The position numbers and the translations under genes were made by a program. Positions 8,531 through 17,537 of a DNA stretch of 40,311 nt are shown piece by piece; the first letter of the stretch is position 1, and every line of letters starts with the position of its first letter. Source of the stretch: a bacterium (GTDB taxonomy: Bacteria; Patescibacteriota; Minisyncoccia; Phycocordibacterales; UBA9973); NCBI GenBank assembly GCA_021824345.1, contig JAKAKW010000006.1, forward strand, positions 74,257 to 114,567. The letters run 5' to 3'. The notes under the pieces were generated by a model that was not told the DNA's origin, did no database searches, and worked only from the letters and a program-made list of their open reading frames with translations.

Positions 8531-11527
8531 ATGATTTCGAGGATATACGTAGCGCAGGAATCGGGAGACAGCCGGGAGAAAATTCTCTTGAAATCGTGGC
8601 GCGAGCTGGGCCTCTCCGGCAAGCCGAGCGCAGTTTCAATACTTGATTCATACATTCTGGATTCAGATCTCACAAAGGATGAATTGGATAAGGCCGGCAG
8701 GGCCCTGGCCAATTCTGTCGTTGAGGAATACTTCGTAAACGAACTGCCAACCAAGAAAAAATTCTCTTACTGCGTGGAAATCGGATTTCTTCCTGGCGTA
8801 ACCGACAATGTCGGAAATTCCGCCCGGGAAACTCTGCAGGATCTTCTTGACCAAGACCTTAAAGTGTACAGCTCTAAGGCCTTTTTAATTTCCGGAAAGC
8901 TCGGGAAGAATGACGCGGAAAAAATCGCTTCATCAATGTATAATCCGCTGATTGAACGTGCATACATTGCGACCGGCAAGGAATTGGCAAAGGTGAAAAC
9001 GCTCCCGCTGAAAGCGCCGGTGGTAAAACTTGCCGAAAGAAAGCCGGTTATCAAAATATCGCTGAACGTGCCTGATGCGGAGCTTGAGAAAATCGGGAAA
9101 GAAGGAATCATGGATCCGGACGGCACTCGCCGGGGACCGCTTGCCCTGGATCTTGAATCCATGAAAACAATCCGGAAATATTTCAAGGAACTCGGCCGTG
9201 ATCCCACCGATGTTGAACTGGAATCTCTCGCTCAGACGTGGTCCGAGCACTGCAAGCATACGATTTTTGCCGATCCGATCGATGAAATCAAGGACGGCTT
9301 GTACAAGACATATATAAAAGGCGCCACCAACCTGATTCGACAACGCAAAGGCAGCAAAGATTTCTGCGTTTCAGTTTTTTCGGATAATTCCGGTGCCATA
9401 GCTTTTGACGATGAATTTTTAATTACCCATAAGGTTGAAACTCACAACAGTCCATCCGCCCTGGATCCGTTCGGAGGAGCCATTACCGGCATAGTGGGAG
9501 TGAATCGCGATACCATGGGTTTCGGCCTGGGCGCCAAGCCGGTGGGGAACGTGTACGGTTTTTGCGTGGGAGATCCCGCCGACAAAAGGCCGCTTTATCG
9601 CGGAAAGAACAAACAGCAAAAAATGCTTTCCACAAAGCGGATAATGGACGGGGTTGTGAAAGGCATTAATGTAGGAGGAAACTGCTCCGGTATTCCGACA
9701 GTTTCAGGATTTATCAGATACGAAGACAGATATCGCGGAAAGCCTTTGGTTTTTGCCGGCACAGTGGGAATTATACCGCGCAAGGTTAACGGAAAGCTGT
9801 CGCATATAAAAAAGGCGGAGCCCGGAGATTATGCGGTAATGCTGGGCGGACGAGTGGGCGCGGACGGAATCCATGGGGCCACATTTTCTTCCGTTACAAT
9901 GGATTCCACTTCTCCGGCAACCGCGGTGCAGATAGGCGACCCCATCACCCAGAAGAAAATGAGCGACGCTTTGGTAAAAGAAGCGCGGGGGATGAATCTT
10001 TATGACAGTATTACCGACAATGGAGCCGGCGGGTTATCCTGTTCGGTGGCGGAAATGGCCAAGGAATCCGGCGGGGTGAAGGTTGATCTTGAAAAAGTTC
10101 CGCTCAAATATCCGGGGCTTCGTCCATGGGAAACTTGGATCTCCGAATCGCAGGAACGCATGACCCTGGCGGTGCCGAAGAAAAAATGGGAGGTATTCAG
10201 AAGGCTTATGGAAAACCGAGGGGTGGAAGCGACCATTGTCGGGGAGTTTACCGGAGGAAATGCCTGCCAGGTATCATATGAAGGAAAAAAAATAATGAAT
10301 ATGGATATGAAATTCCTTCATGACGGGCTTCCAAGCAAAAAACTTAAAACAGTCAGGCATGAAAAAAAGTACAAGGAGCCGAAGCTTCCTGCCGGATCCG
10401 CGCGCACCCAAATTTTTGAAAAGCTGTTCGGCACTCTTAATCTGGGAAGCTTTGCCTTCATCTCCGAGCAGTATGACCACGAAGTCCAAGGTTCTTCCGT
10501 GTTGAAACCTGTTTCTGGAGCGGGAAGAGTGAACACCGAGGCGCAGGTTTTCCGTCCGGTGCTTGGCTCGCCAAAAGGAGCGGTGCTTTCCATGGCGCTG
10601 TATCCGTTCTATGGAGACATAAGCACATACCACATGGCCGGAGCGGCGATAGATTCGGCTATTAGGAGCGCGGTATGCGCCGGAGGCAGTCTTTCCCGAC
10701 TGGCACTTTTGGACAATTTCTGCTGGTGCTCTTCCAATGAGCCGGAAAGGCTTGGCGAGCTCAAGGACGCCGTGAAGGCATGCTATGACTACGCCGTCGG
10801 TTACGAAACTCCTTTTATCTCCGGCAAAGACAGCATGTTCAATGATTTCAAAGGATACGACGAGAAGGGAAATCCAATAAAGATATCAATACCGCCGACC
10901 CTCCTCATTTCCGCCATTGGCGTGATGGACGACATTTCAAAAACTGTTTCCCCGGAATTCAAATCCGCCGGCGACCTTATTTTCCTGCTCGGCGAAACGA
11001 ATGACGAACTCGGAGCAGGCGAATATTACCGCATGCTGGCCAGTGAGCAAAAAAAACCATTTCGATCAAAATTAAAATCCGACACAGAGGTCGGAGATGC
11101 AATCGGCAATAACGTGCCCCAAGTGAACTGGAAAACAAACACAAAAACTTACCGCGCGCTGGAAAAAGCGATTGCAAAGGATTTGATAGCCTCGGCAATC
11201 TCCGTCAGCTCCGGCGGGCTGGCGATAGCCTTAGCCAAATCGGCTGTGGGAGGAATGCTCGGTTGCAATGCTTCAGTGGAAAATCTTCCGGGTAATGCCG
11301 ACACTGTTGACGCCAAGCTTTTTTCCGAAAGCCAGGGAAGGGCGGTGGTCAGCATAAATCCAAAGGACGCAAAAAGGTTTGAAAAAATCATGAAGGAGAA
11401 TGGAGCACACTTTGCCAAGATCGGCGTTGTTTCAAAAAATAGCGGATTTACAATAGACAAAGCGATAAAAACAGACGTCAAAAAGCTTCACGCCATCTAC
11501 CACAAATTCTCCGATTCGCAAAAATGA
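8531..11527 (+). CDS. purL: Phosphoribosylformylglycinamidine synthase, PurS-PurL fusion
   Basis: ATP-dependent amination of FGAR to FGAM. It is 998 residues, longer than the about 740-residue stand-alone PurL and shorter than the about 1,300-residue PurL with built-in glutaminase. Residues 1-170 look like two PurS-type units in tandem; the second has IGFLPGVTDNVGNSARETL, the PurS PGV-D-x-G pattern. The catalytic body follows, with TWSEHCKH, THKVETHNSPSALDPFGGA, TDNGAGGLSCSVAEMA and SGKDSM. Glutaminase is supplied separately by purQ one gene downstream. The 3' end overlaps the Cys-rich gene by 4 nt (ATGA). PurS fused to PurL is known in some lineages. Confidence 0.93.
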   Translation: MISRIYVAQESGDSREKILLKSWRELGLSGKPSAVSILDSYILDSDLTKDELDKAGRALANSVVEEYFVNELPTKKKFSYCVEIGFLPGVTDNVGNSARETLQDLLDQDLKVYSSKAFLISGKLGKNDAEKIASSMYNPLIERAYIATGKELAKVKTLPLKAPVVKLAERKPVIKISLNVPDAELEKIGKEGIMDPDGTRRGPLALDLESMKTIRKYFKELGRDPTDVELESLAQTWSEHCKHTIFADPIDEIKDGLYKTYIKGATNLIRQRKGSKDFCVSVFSDNSGAIAFDDEFLITHKVETHNSPSALDPFGGAITGIVGVNRDTMGFGLGAKPVGNVYGFCVGDPADKRPLYRGKNKQQKMLSTKRIMDGVVKGINVGGNCSGIPTVSGFIRYEDRYRGKPLVFAGTVGIIPRKVNGKLSHIKKAEPGDYAVMLGGRVGADGIHGATFSSVTMDSTSPATAVQIGDPITQKKMSDALVKEARGMNLYDSITDNGAGGLSCSVAEMAKESGGVKVDLEKVPLKYPGLRPWETWISESQERMTLAVPKKKWEVFRRLMENRGVEATIVGEFTGGNACQVSYEGKKIMNMDMKFLHDGLPSKKLKTVRHEKKYKEPKLPAGSARTQIFEKLFGTLNLGSFAFISEQYDHEVQGSSVLKPVSGAGRVNTEAQVFRPVLGSPKGAVLSMALYPFYGDISTYHMAGAAIDSAIRSAVCAGGSLSRLALLDNFCWCSSNEPERLGELKDAVKACYDYAVGYETPFISGKDSMFNDFKGYDEKGNPIKISIPPTLLISAIGVMDDISKTVSPEFKSAGDLIFLLGETNDELGAGEYYRMLASEQKKPFRSKLKSDTEVGDAIGNNVPQVNWKTNTKTYRALEKAIAKDLIASAISVSSGGLAIALAKSAVGGMLGCNASVENLPGNADTVDAKLFSESQGRAVVSINPKDAKRFEKIMKENGAHFAKIGVVSKNSGFTIDKAIKTDVKKLHAIYHKFSDSQK

Positions 11528-13260
11528 ACGCGGAAAAGAAAATATGCCAGAATTGTAAAAAGGAGTTCATAATTGAACCGGATGATTTCGGATTTTATAA
11601 TAAAATAGATGTTCCTCCGCCGACTTTTTGCCATCAGTGCCGTTTGCAAAGGCAATTGCTTTTTAGAAATAACAGAGTTTTTTATCGAAATAAGTGCGCC
11701 TTGTGTGGAAAGGAGGTATTAACAGTGTATAATCCCAACCAGAGCTTTGTTATCTACTGCAGAGAATGCTGGTTGTCGGACAATTGGGATCCTGTATCCT
11801 ATGGAAGGGATTACGATTTTTCAATTACTTTTTTTGAACAATTCCGCTCACTGCAGGCCTCAGTGCCTCGATCAAATTTATATCAGACCAATTTTATTTC
11901 AAGCGAATATTGCAATTACGGATTAGACTTCAAGGAAAGCTATCTGCTTTTTGGAGGATACAATAATGAAAGGGTGTATTTTGGGAACCAGGTATTTAAC
12001 TCTAAAGACTCGCTGGATATTGCTTTCGTCGAGAAGGCAGAGCTAAGTTATGAAATTTTTGAATGTAAAAGGACCAATAGAGTTTTTTTCTCGCATCATT
12101 CCGATGACTGCGTGGATTGCAGATATTTGATTGATTGCAATAATTGCCTCAATTGCTTTGGCTGTGTGGGTCTGAAAAAGAAGCAGTACTGTGCATTCAA
12201 TGAGCAGTTAACGCGCGAGGAATATGCAGATTTCATTAAATCAGAGAATCTCGGAAGCTATTCTGCGCATTTAAAATATCTTGAAAAGCTTAGCACCCTT
12301 GAAATGGACTTGCCACATCGCTACGCAAGGATATTTAAATCGGCAAGTTCGGACGGCGATGATTTATCCGAAGCGAAAAATACTCATTTTGCGTTTACTT
12401 CTCGCCAGGTTGAAGATTCAAAATTTCTGTTCTTTATACGAAACAACGTAAAAAACTGTTATGATAATTGTTTCCAGGGATTTAACAGCGAATTCCTTTA
12501 TGAAATTGCCCACGGGTTTGGAGGTTCAAATTCTGCATTCGGGGTAAGAAATCATTACAACCAGAGCGCATATTATTCCGAGGATTGTCATGACTGCCAA
12601 TATGTTTTCGGCTGCGAAGGATTAAGAAAAAAGAAATATTGTATTTTAAATAAGCAGTATTCCAAAGAGGAATATGAAAAATTAGTCCCAAAAATAATCA
12701 GCCAAATGAAAGATATGCCGCATAAGGAATTAAAAGGGACAATCTACACTTTCGGCGAATTCTTTCCTCCATCTCTTTCTCCGTTTGCCTATAATGAAAC
12801 TATTGCCCAGGAGTATTTTCCTCTATCAAAGGACGAGGCCCTTGCCTGCAATTTCAAATGGGAAGATCTCGAAAAGAGAAATTATCAGATCACCGCGGAA
12901 ACTAATAATTTGCCGGATCATATAAAAGACACGAGCGATGATATCACAAGCAAAGTGGTAGGCTGTGCCCATAAAGGTAAATGTAAGGAGCAGTGCACTG
13001 AGGCGTTTAAAATTACATCATTTGAGCTCCGATTCTATAAGCGCATGAACCTGCCTCTGCCCCGCTTATGTCCGAGCTGTCGGCATTTTCAGCGGCTGAA
13101 GCAAAGAAACCCGCTGAAGCTCTGGCACCGCCGTTGCATGTGTGAGAAAGCGGAGCATGGCCACTCCGGACCGTGCAAAGAAGAGTTTGAAACCAGCTAT
13201 TCACCAGAGAGGCCGGAGGTGGTATACTGTGAACATTGCTACCAAAAAGAAGTGTATTGA
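11524..13260 (+). CDS. Cys-rich double zinc-ribbon/solenoid protein, paralog A (in pur operon)
   Basis: Unrecognised 578-residue protein with about 34 Cys. An N-terminal 8-Cys module has Cys at 8, 11, 36, 39, 58, 61, 79 and 82, with the signature DDFGFY-x5-VPPPTFC-x2-CR. Two Cys-rich middle segments each end in a cap motif (GCVGLKKKQYCAFNEQ near 215 and GCEGLRKKKYCILNKQYSKEEY near 375). After a YxFGEFFP linker comes a C-terminal module (FYKRMNLPLPRLCPSCR, then LWHRRCMC, HGHSGPC and VYCEHCYQKEVY). The ends resemble zf-trcl-like probable zinc-binding domains; this is from memory. The gene overlaps purL by 4 nt and precedes purQ by 1 nt, so it is expressed with purine synthesis. It looks more AT-rich than purL, suggesting later insertion. 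Three paralogs lie at 32.7-38.0 kb. No function is known to me. Confidence 0.85.
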   Translation: MNAEKKICQNCKKEFIIEPDDFGFYNKIDVPPPTFCHQCRLQRQLLFRNNRVFYRNKCALCGKEVLTVYNPNQSFVIYCRECWLSDNWDPVSYGRDYDFSITFFEQFRSLQASVPRSNLYQTNFISSEYCNYGLDFKESYLLFGGYNNERVYFGNQVFNSKDSLDIAFVEKAELSYEIFECKRTNRVFFSHHSDDCVDCRYLIDCNNCLNCFGCVGLKKKQYCAFNEQLTREEYADFIKSENLGSYSAHLKYLEKLSTLEMDLPHRYARIFKSASSDGDDLSEAKNTHFAFTSRQVEDSKFLFFIRNNVKNCYDNCFQGFNSEFLYEIAHGFGGSNSAFGVRNHYNQSAYYSEDCHDCQYVFGCEGLRKKKYCILNKQYSKEEYEKLVPKIISQMKDMPHKELKGTIYTFGEFFPPSLSPFAYNETIAQEYFPLSKDEALACNFKWEDLEKRNYQITAETNNLPDHIKDTSDDITSKVVGCAHKGKCKEQCTEAFKITSFELRFYKRMNLPLPRLCPSCRHFQRLKQRNPLKLWHRRCMCEKAEHGHSGPCKEEFETSYSPERPEVVYCEHCYQKEVY

Positions 13261-13261
13261 T

Positions 13262-14086
13262 ATGAAGAAAGTAACGGCCCAAAAATCCCGAGTATCCTCA
13301 AAAAAGAAAACTAGAGCCATGAAGCGCCATGTTAAGCCAAGAGCCATGGTGCTTTCAGGTTATGGCCTCAATTGCGAGGAAGAGACGAAGTTCGCTTTTG
13401 ACTCTGCCGGAGCAAAGGCCGACATTGTGCATATCAATGACATCATCGCCAAGCCCGGAATGCTTTCCGAATATCAGATCCTGGCTTTTCCGGGAGGATT
13501 TTCCTACGGGGATGACACCGGCAGCGGAAAGGCCTACGCCAATAAATTTAAAAATCATCTGAAAAAACAGCTGGATGAATTTCTGGCCAAAGACACGCTG
13601 GTCATCGGCATATGCAACGGATTTCAAATCCTTACAAACCTGGGAGTCCTGCCCGGCGCGCTGGCAGTGAACAAAAATGGCCGATATATCGACCGCTGGG
13701 TGGATCTTAAAGCGGTGGGAAAAAGTCCGTGGCTTTCCGGCATCAAAAAAATTTCGTTGCCGATTGCTCACGGCGAGGGAAGATATGTCGGAAATAAAAA
13801 GGATGCGGGATTCGTATATGAAGAAGGGGAGATATGCAAATTCCAGAATTTGGAAAAAAACCCGAACGGATCCATGCATGATATAGCGGGTGTCCTCGGA
13901 TATAAGGGAAGAGTTCTGGGCATGATGCCCCATCCCGAGCGAGCCATGTTCTTTCACCAGAGCCCAATGTGGCAGAAGGAAAAGGAAAAAATAAAAAGAA
14001 GCGGAAAATCCGCCTCAAAAATCGCCCAGAAGGAAGGGGAAGGGCTGCAGATATTCAAGAACGCCGTAGAATATTTCAAAAAATGA
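13262..14086 (+). CDS. purQ: Phosphoribosylformylglycinamidine synthase glutaminase subunit
   Basis: Class I glutamine amidotransferase that hydrolyses glutamine to supply ammonia to PurSL. The nucleophile Cys is in GICNGFQILTNLG and the His/Glu pair is in MMPHPERA. The oxyanion-region motif FPGGFSYGDD is also typical. The ORF track extends to 13142 inside the Cys-rich gene. I place the start at ATG 13262, 1 nt after that gene's stop, which leaves a Lys/Arg-rich extension of about 28 residues before the conserved MVLSGYGLNCEEE. ATG 13319 or 13346 are alternatives that would remove it. The gene is split from purL by the Cys-rich paralog and overlaps purF by 4 nt. Confidence 0.92.
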   Translation: MKKVTAQKSRVSSKKKTRAMKRHVKPRAMVLSGYGLNCEEETKFAFDSAGAKADIVHINDIIAKPGMLSEYQILAFPGGFSYGDDTGSGKAYANKFKNHLKKQLDEFLAKDTLVIGICNGFQILTNLGVLPGALAVNKNGRYIDRWVDLKAVGKSPWLSGIKKISLPIAHGEGRYVGNKKDAGFVYEEGEICKFQNLEKNPNGSMHDIAGVLGYKGRVLGMMPHPERAMFFHQSPMWQKEKEKIKRSGKSASKIAQKEGEGLQIFKNAVEYFKK

Positions 14087-15483
14087 ATGAATTGAATGAA
14101 AAATGCGGAATTGTCGGCATATACGACGGCAAGGATACGAGTATTTCCAAATATGCCTTTTTTGCCCTGTTCGCTCTTCAGCACAGAGGGCAGGAAGCTT
14201 CCGGCATTTGCACCAGCGACGGAAAAAAAATGTATAACCATAAAGGCCCAGGGCTTGTTTCCGCCGTATATACCGAGGATGCCATTAATTCTCTAAAAGG
14301 ACATATTGCCATAGGACATAACAGATATTCTACCTCCCAGGGGAGCGCTATAGCCCACGCCCAACCGGTCATGGACGAGGAGAATGGCTTTGCGCTGGCA
14401 CATAATGGCAATCTGCCGAGCGTCAAAGCGCTTGAAAATTTTTTATCAAAGGAAGGAGCCTTAAAAGAAAATCGCTCCGATTCTGAATTGATTGCGGATG
14501 CCATAAGCCTCTATCTTGCCCGCGGAAAATCTTTGCCGGAAGCGGTGAAGGAAGTTTTCCCGCTTTTGACCGGGGCATTTTCCTTGGTAATGATGACAAA
14601 AGATACTCTGGTCGGCGTGCGCGACAAATACGGTATGCGCCCGCTGTCATTGGGAAAGCTCGGAGAAGGATATGTTATCGCTTCTGAAACGTGCGCCATT
14701 AAAACAATCGGGGCAGTTCCGGAACGAGACGTGAAAGAAGGGGAGATGATAGTGATAAGCGAGAAAGGGATGGAAAGCGTGCAATTAGCCGAGCCCGAGC
14801 CAAAGCATGATATTTTTGAGTACGTATATTTTGCAAGGCCCGACAGCGTGCTGGCGGGCAAACTGATATACGAAGTGCGTAAAAATCTTGGAAAAGCCTT
14901 GGCGAAGGAGTGCGAATTGGAGGTGGACGCGGTTGTGCCTGTGCCGGATACGGCCATACCCGTTTCTTTGGGATTCTCGGAGGCCTCCGGCATACCCATT
15001 GAAATGGCATTGGTGAAGAACAGATACGTCCATCGCACTTTTATTGAACCTAGCCAGGAATCCCGCAGGCATAGCGTGGCGCTCAAACTTGTTACCTTGC
15101 CGGAAGTTTTAAAAGGCAAGAAAATTGCGGTCATTGATGATTCAATAGTGCGCGGGCATACGAGTAAAAGGCTGATAAAAACATTGTTTGATGCCGGAGC
15201 AAAGGAAGTGCATCTTTTGATATCCTCGCCTCCCGTGCGTTTTCCGGATTTTTACGGAATCGATACTCCAATGCAAGGGGAGCTGATTGCTTCCCATATG
15301 ACAGTGGAGCAGATCCGTGAATTTTTGGGCGCCACAAGTTTGCATTATCTTTCCCTGGACGGCCTGATCAATTCTATCGGCCTTCCGAAGGATACGCTTT
15401 GCACTTCATTCTTTACCGGAGAATATCCTATTGATATACTGGAGAGGAAAGGCGAGGTGAACTATGATGTCCCCAAATCATAA
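14083..15483 (+). CDS. purF: Amidophosphoribosyltransferase
   Basis: First committed step of purine synthesis: PRPP plus glutamine to phosphoribosylamine. True start is ATG 14083 (ATGA overlap with purQ), not the track's 13969. The N-terminal Ntn-hydrolase domain begins MNELNEKCGIVGIY. Cys8 would be the nucleophile after removal of a short 7-residue propeptide, as in the Bacillus-type enzyme. GHNRYSTSQGS and the AHNGNL segment are present. The C-terminal phosphoribosyltransferase domain carries the PRPP loop IAVIDDSIVRGHTS near residue 350. Length of 466 is normal. Feedback sites cannot be judged here. Confidence 0.95.
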   Translation: MNELNEKCGIVGIYDGKDTSISKYAFFALFALQHRGQEASGICTSDGKKMYNHKGPGLVSAVYTEDAINSLKGHIAIGHNRYSTSQGSAIAHAQPVMDEENGFALAHNGNLPSVKALENFLSKEGALKENRSDSELIADAISLYLARGKSLPEAVKEVFPLLTGAFSLVMMTKDTLVGVRDKYGMRPLSLGKLGEGYVIASETCAIKTIGAVPERDVKEGEMIVISEKGMESVQLAEPEPKHDIFEYVYFARPDSVLAGKLIYEVRKNLGKALAKECELEVDAVVPVPDTAIPVSLGFSEASGIPIEMALVKNRYVHRTFIEPSQESRRHSVALKLVTLPEVLKGKKIAVIDDSIVRGHTSKRLIKTLFDAGAKEVHLLISSPPVRFPDFYGIDTPMQGELIASHMTVEQIREFLGATSLHYLSLDGLINSIGLPKDTLCTSFFTGEYPIDILERKGEVNYDVPKS

Positions 15484-16216
15484 AAGGAATCACCATTTAC
15501 GATTGGCTCTGCTCATTTCAGGCGGAGGCACGACAATGGCCGCGATTATCAAGGCCTGCAAAGACGGCCAACTGCCGAAGGTGGAGCCGGCATTGGTAAT
15601 ATCCAGCACCTCATCAGCCGGTGGCCTGGAGAAGGCTGAAAAGCTGGGCATACCAAAAAAAGATATTTTGGTCATAAATCCGAAGGATTTTAAGGACGCC
15701 GAAGAATTCGGCAGAGAGATTATAAAGGAATGCGAAAAGCGAAGGGTTAATTTCGTCGGCCAATACGGCTGGATGGCCCTGACGCCCGGGAACGTAATCA
15801 AAAAATTCTCCGGCCATATTGTGAATCAGCACCCCGGGCCTTTAGACAACGGGCGTCCCGACTTTGGCGGAAAAGGAATGTACGGCATGCGGGTGCACAA
15901 AGCTAGGCTGGAATTTGTCCGCGCTACCAAGCGCGACTACTGGACGGAAGCGACCGCCCACAGGGTTACAAGCGAATTCGACAAAGGGGAAGTGGTGAAA
16001 AGAAGGCAGATGTCAATTTCTCCGAATGAAAGAACAGAGCATGTGAAAAAGCGCCTTCTTCCCGTCGAGCATGAAGTGCAAATTGAAACTCTGCTCGATT
16101 TCAGCGAGGGGGTGGTTCATCCATTCAAAAGAAAGGATCCGCTTGTAAGGCCGGAGGAAATGAAAATTTTGGAAAAATGCAAAGCGATTGCCCGTAAAGC
16201 TTATCCGAACGGCTGA
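15464..16216 (+). CDS. purN: Phosphoribosylglycinamide formyltransferase, divergent
   Basis: Transfers a formyl group from 10-formyl-tetrahydrofolate to GAR. Formyltransferase-fold features are LLISGGGTTMAAI near the start, VGQYGWMALTP, and the active-site VNQHPGPLDNGRPDFGGKG, giving the Asn-x-His pair. The EFDKGEVV segment carries the likely catalytic Asp. At 250 residues it is longer than E. coli PurN (212) and has a distinct HPGPLDNGRPDFGGKGMYG loop in place of the usual HPSLLP, so it belongs to a divergent subgroup. It overlaps purF by 20 nt; ATG 15467 is an equally possible start. Confidence 0.85.
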   Translation: MMSPNHKRNHHLRLALLISGGGTTMAAIIKACKDGQLPKVEPALVISSTSSAGGLEKAEKLGIPKKDILVINPKDFKDAEEFGREIIKECEKRRVNFVGQYGWMALTPGNVIKKFSGHIVNQHPGPLDNGRPDFGGKGMYGMRVHKARLEFVRATKRDYWTEATAHRVTSEFDKGEVVKRRQMSISPNERTEHVKKRLLPVEHEVQIETLLDFSEGVVHPFKRKDPLVRPEEMKILEKCKAIARKAYPNG

Positions 16217-16221
16217 ATAAT

Positions 16222-17523
16222 ATGGAAGAGAACAAACTGAAAATTTTGATTGTGGGCGGAGGGGGCAGGGAACATGCCGTCGGCTGGAAGGTGGCTCAGT
16301 CTCAGAGAATTGAAAAAATATTTTTTGCTCCCGGAAACGCCGGCACCGCGGAAATCGGAGAAAACATACCTGTAAGCGCGACAGACATACCCGCCTTGCT
16401 TGAATTCGCCAAGAGGGAAGGCGTCGGTCTGACCTTGGCGCTTCCGGACGATCCGCTGGCGCTCGGCATAGTTGATGAATTCAAAAGGGCCGGTTTACGC
16501 ATTTTCGGCCCAACCCAGTACGCCGCCAGACTTGAATCTTCCAAGGCGTTTGCCAAAAGCTTTATGGAAAAGTACGGCTTGCCTACGGCAAAATTTAAAA
16601 TTTTCACAGATGCGGACAAAGCAAAAGAGCACCTAAAAAGTCATTCACTGCCGGTTGTAGTAAAAGTGTCAGGTCTTGCCTTGGGCAAGGGCGTCTTCAT
16701 ATGCCAGACGCTTGAGGAGGCGGAGGATGCGGTAGAAAGGATAATGGTGGAAAAACAATTCGGAGAGTCCGGAAACGAGATCGTTATTGAAGAGTTCCTT
16801 ACAGGTCCGGAAATTTCCATTCACGCCTTCTCCGATGGAGAGCACTATTCATTGTTCCCCGCTGCTCAAGACCACAAGCGCGCCGGGGAAGGAGACACAG
16901 GTCCGAATACGGGCGGAATGGGAACAGTCGCGCCATTGCCTTTTGTGACTTCAAAAATCTTAAAAGAAATTGAGGTGAGGATCGTTCGGCCAGCATTAGT
17001 GGGCATGCGCGTGGAAAATTCTTCTTTTCAGGGAGTGCTGTACCCGGGATTGATACTGACCGAAGATGGTCCGAAAATTCTTGAGTTCAACGCCCGCTTC
17101 GGCGACCCGGAAACCCAAAGCTATATGCGCTTATTGGACTCCGACATTTTGGATATCATTGACGCATGCATTGATGGAACGTTAGATAAAACGGAGATAA
17201 ATTGGAAAAAAGAGTCGGCTTGCACGGTGGTGCTAGCTTCAGGCGGGTATCCCGACAAGTACGAAAAAGGGAAAGTAATATCTGGCATTGAAGAAGCGGA
17301 AAAGGACGAACGGGTAAAAGTTTTTCATGCCGGCACTATTAAAAGCGGAGACGGAAAACTGCTCACGAACGGCGGAAGGGTGCTGGGGGTGAGCGCAACC
17401 GGAGCCAATCTTGAAGATGCGCTCAAGACCGCCTATGATGCAGTAGGCAAAATTTCTTTTGAAGGAATGCAGTATCGCCGGGATATCGGCAAGAAATCTC
17501 TTTTGACATTTAATAATACATAA
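16222..17523 (+). CDS. purD: Phosphoribosylamine-glycine ligase (GAR synthetase)
   Basis: ATP-dependent joining of phosphoribosylamine and glycine, pathway step two. The N-terminal loop is VGGGGREHAVGWKV. The ATP-grasp domain contains VVVKVSGLALGKGVFIC, DHKRAGEGDTGPNTGGMGTVAP and EFNARFGDPETQ, all PurD landmarks. Length of 433 is normal. It begins 5 nt after purN and is followed by purE after 14 nt, keeping the operon tight. It uses a product of purF that is chemically unstable, so co-expression in one operon makes sense. Confidence 0.95.
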   Translation: MEENKLKILIVGGGGREHAVGWKVAQSQRIEKIFFAPGNAGTAEIGENIPVSATDIPALLEFAKREGVGLTLALPDDPLALGIVDEFKRAGLRIFGPTQYAARLESSKAFAKSFMEKYGLPTAKFKIFTDADKAKEHLKSHSLPVVVKVSGLALGKGVFICQTLEEAEDAVERIMVEKQFGESGNEIVIEEFLTGPEISIHAFSDGEHYSLFPAAQDHKRAGEGDTGPNTGGMGTVAPLPFVTSKILKEIEVRIVRPALVGMRVENSSFQGVLYPGLILTEDGPKILEFNARFGDPETQSYMRLLDSDILDIIDACIDGTLDKTEINWKKESACTVVLASGGYPDKYEKGKVISGIEEAEKDERVKVFHAGTIKSGDGKLLTNGGRVLGVSATGANLEDALKTAYDAVGKISFEGMQYRRDIGKKSLLTFNNT

Positions 17524-17537
17524 TTTAAACTCATTTT

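Noticed and set aside
13142-13261. Extended purQ start in the ORF track
   Set aside because: It overlaps the conserved C-terminal zinc module of the Cys-rich gene in another frame; ATG 13262 right after its stop is more economical.
13969-14082. Extended purF start
   Set aside because: PurF must begin close to the catalytic Cys; the upstream 38 codons are the purQ 3' end in another frame.
14511-15134. 207-residue minus-strand ORF inside purF
   Set aside because: Antisense shadow of a strongly conserved gene; Ser/Thr-rich low-information translation and no start signals.
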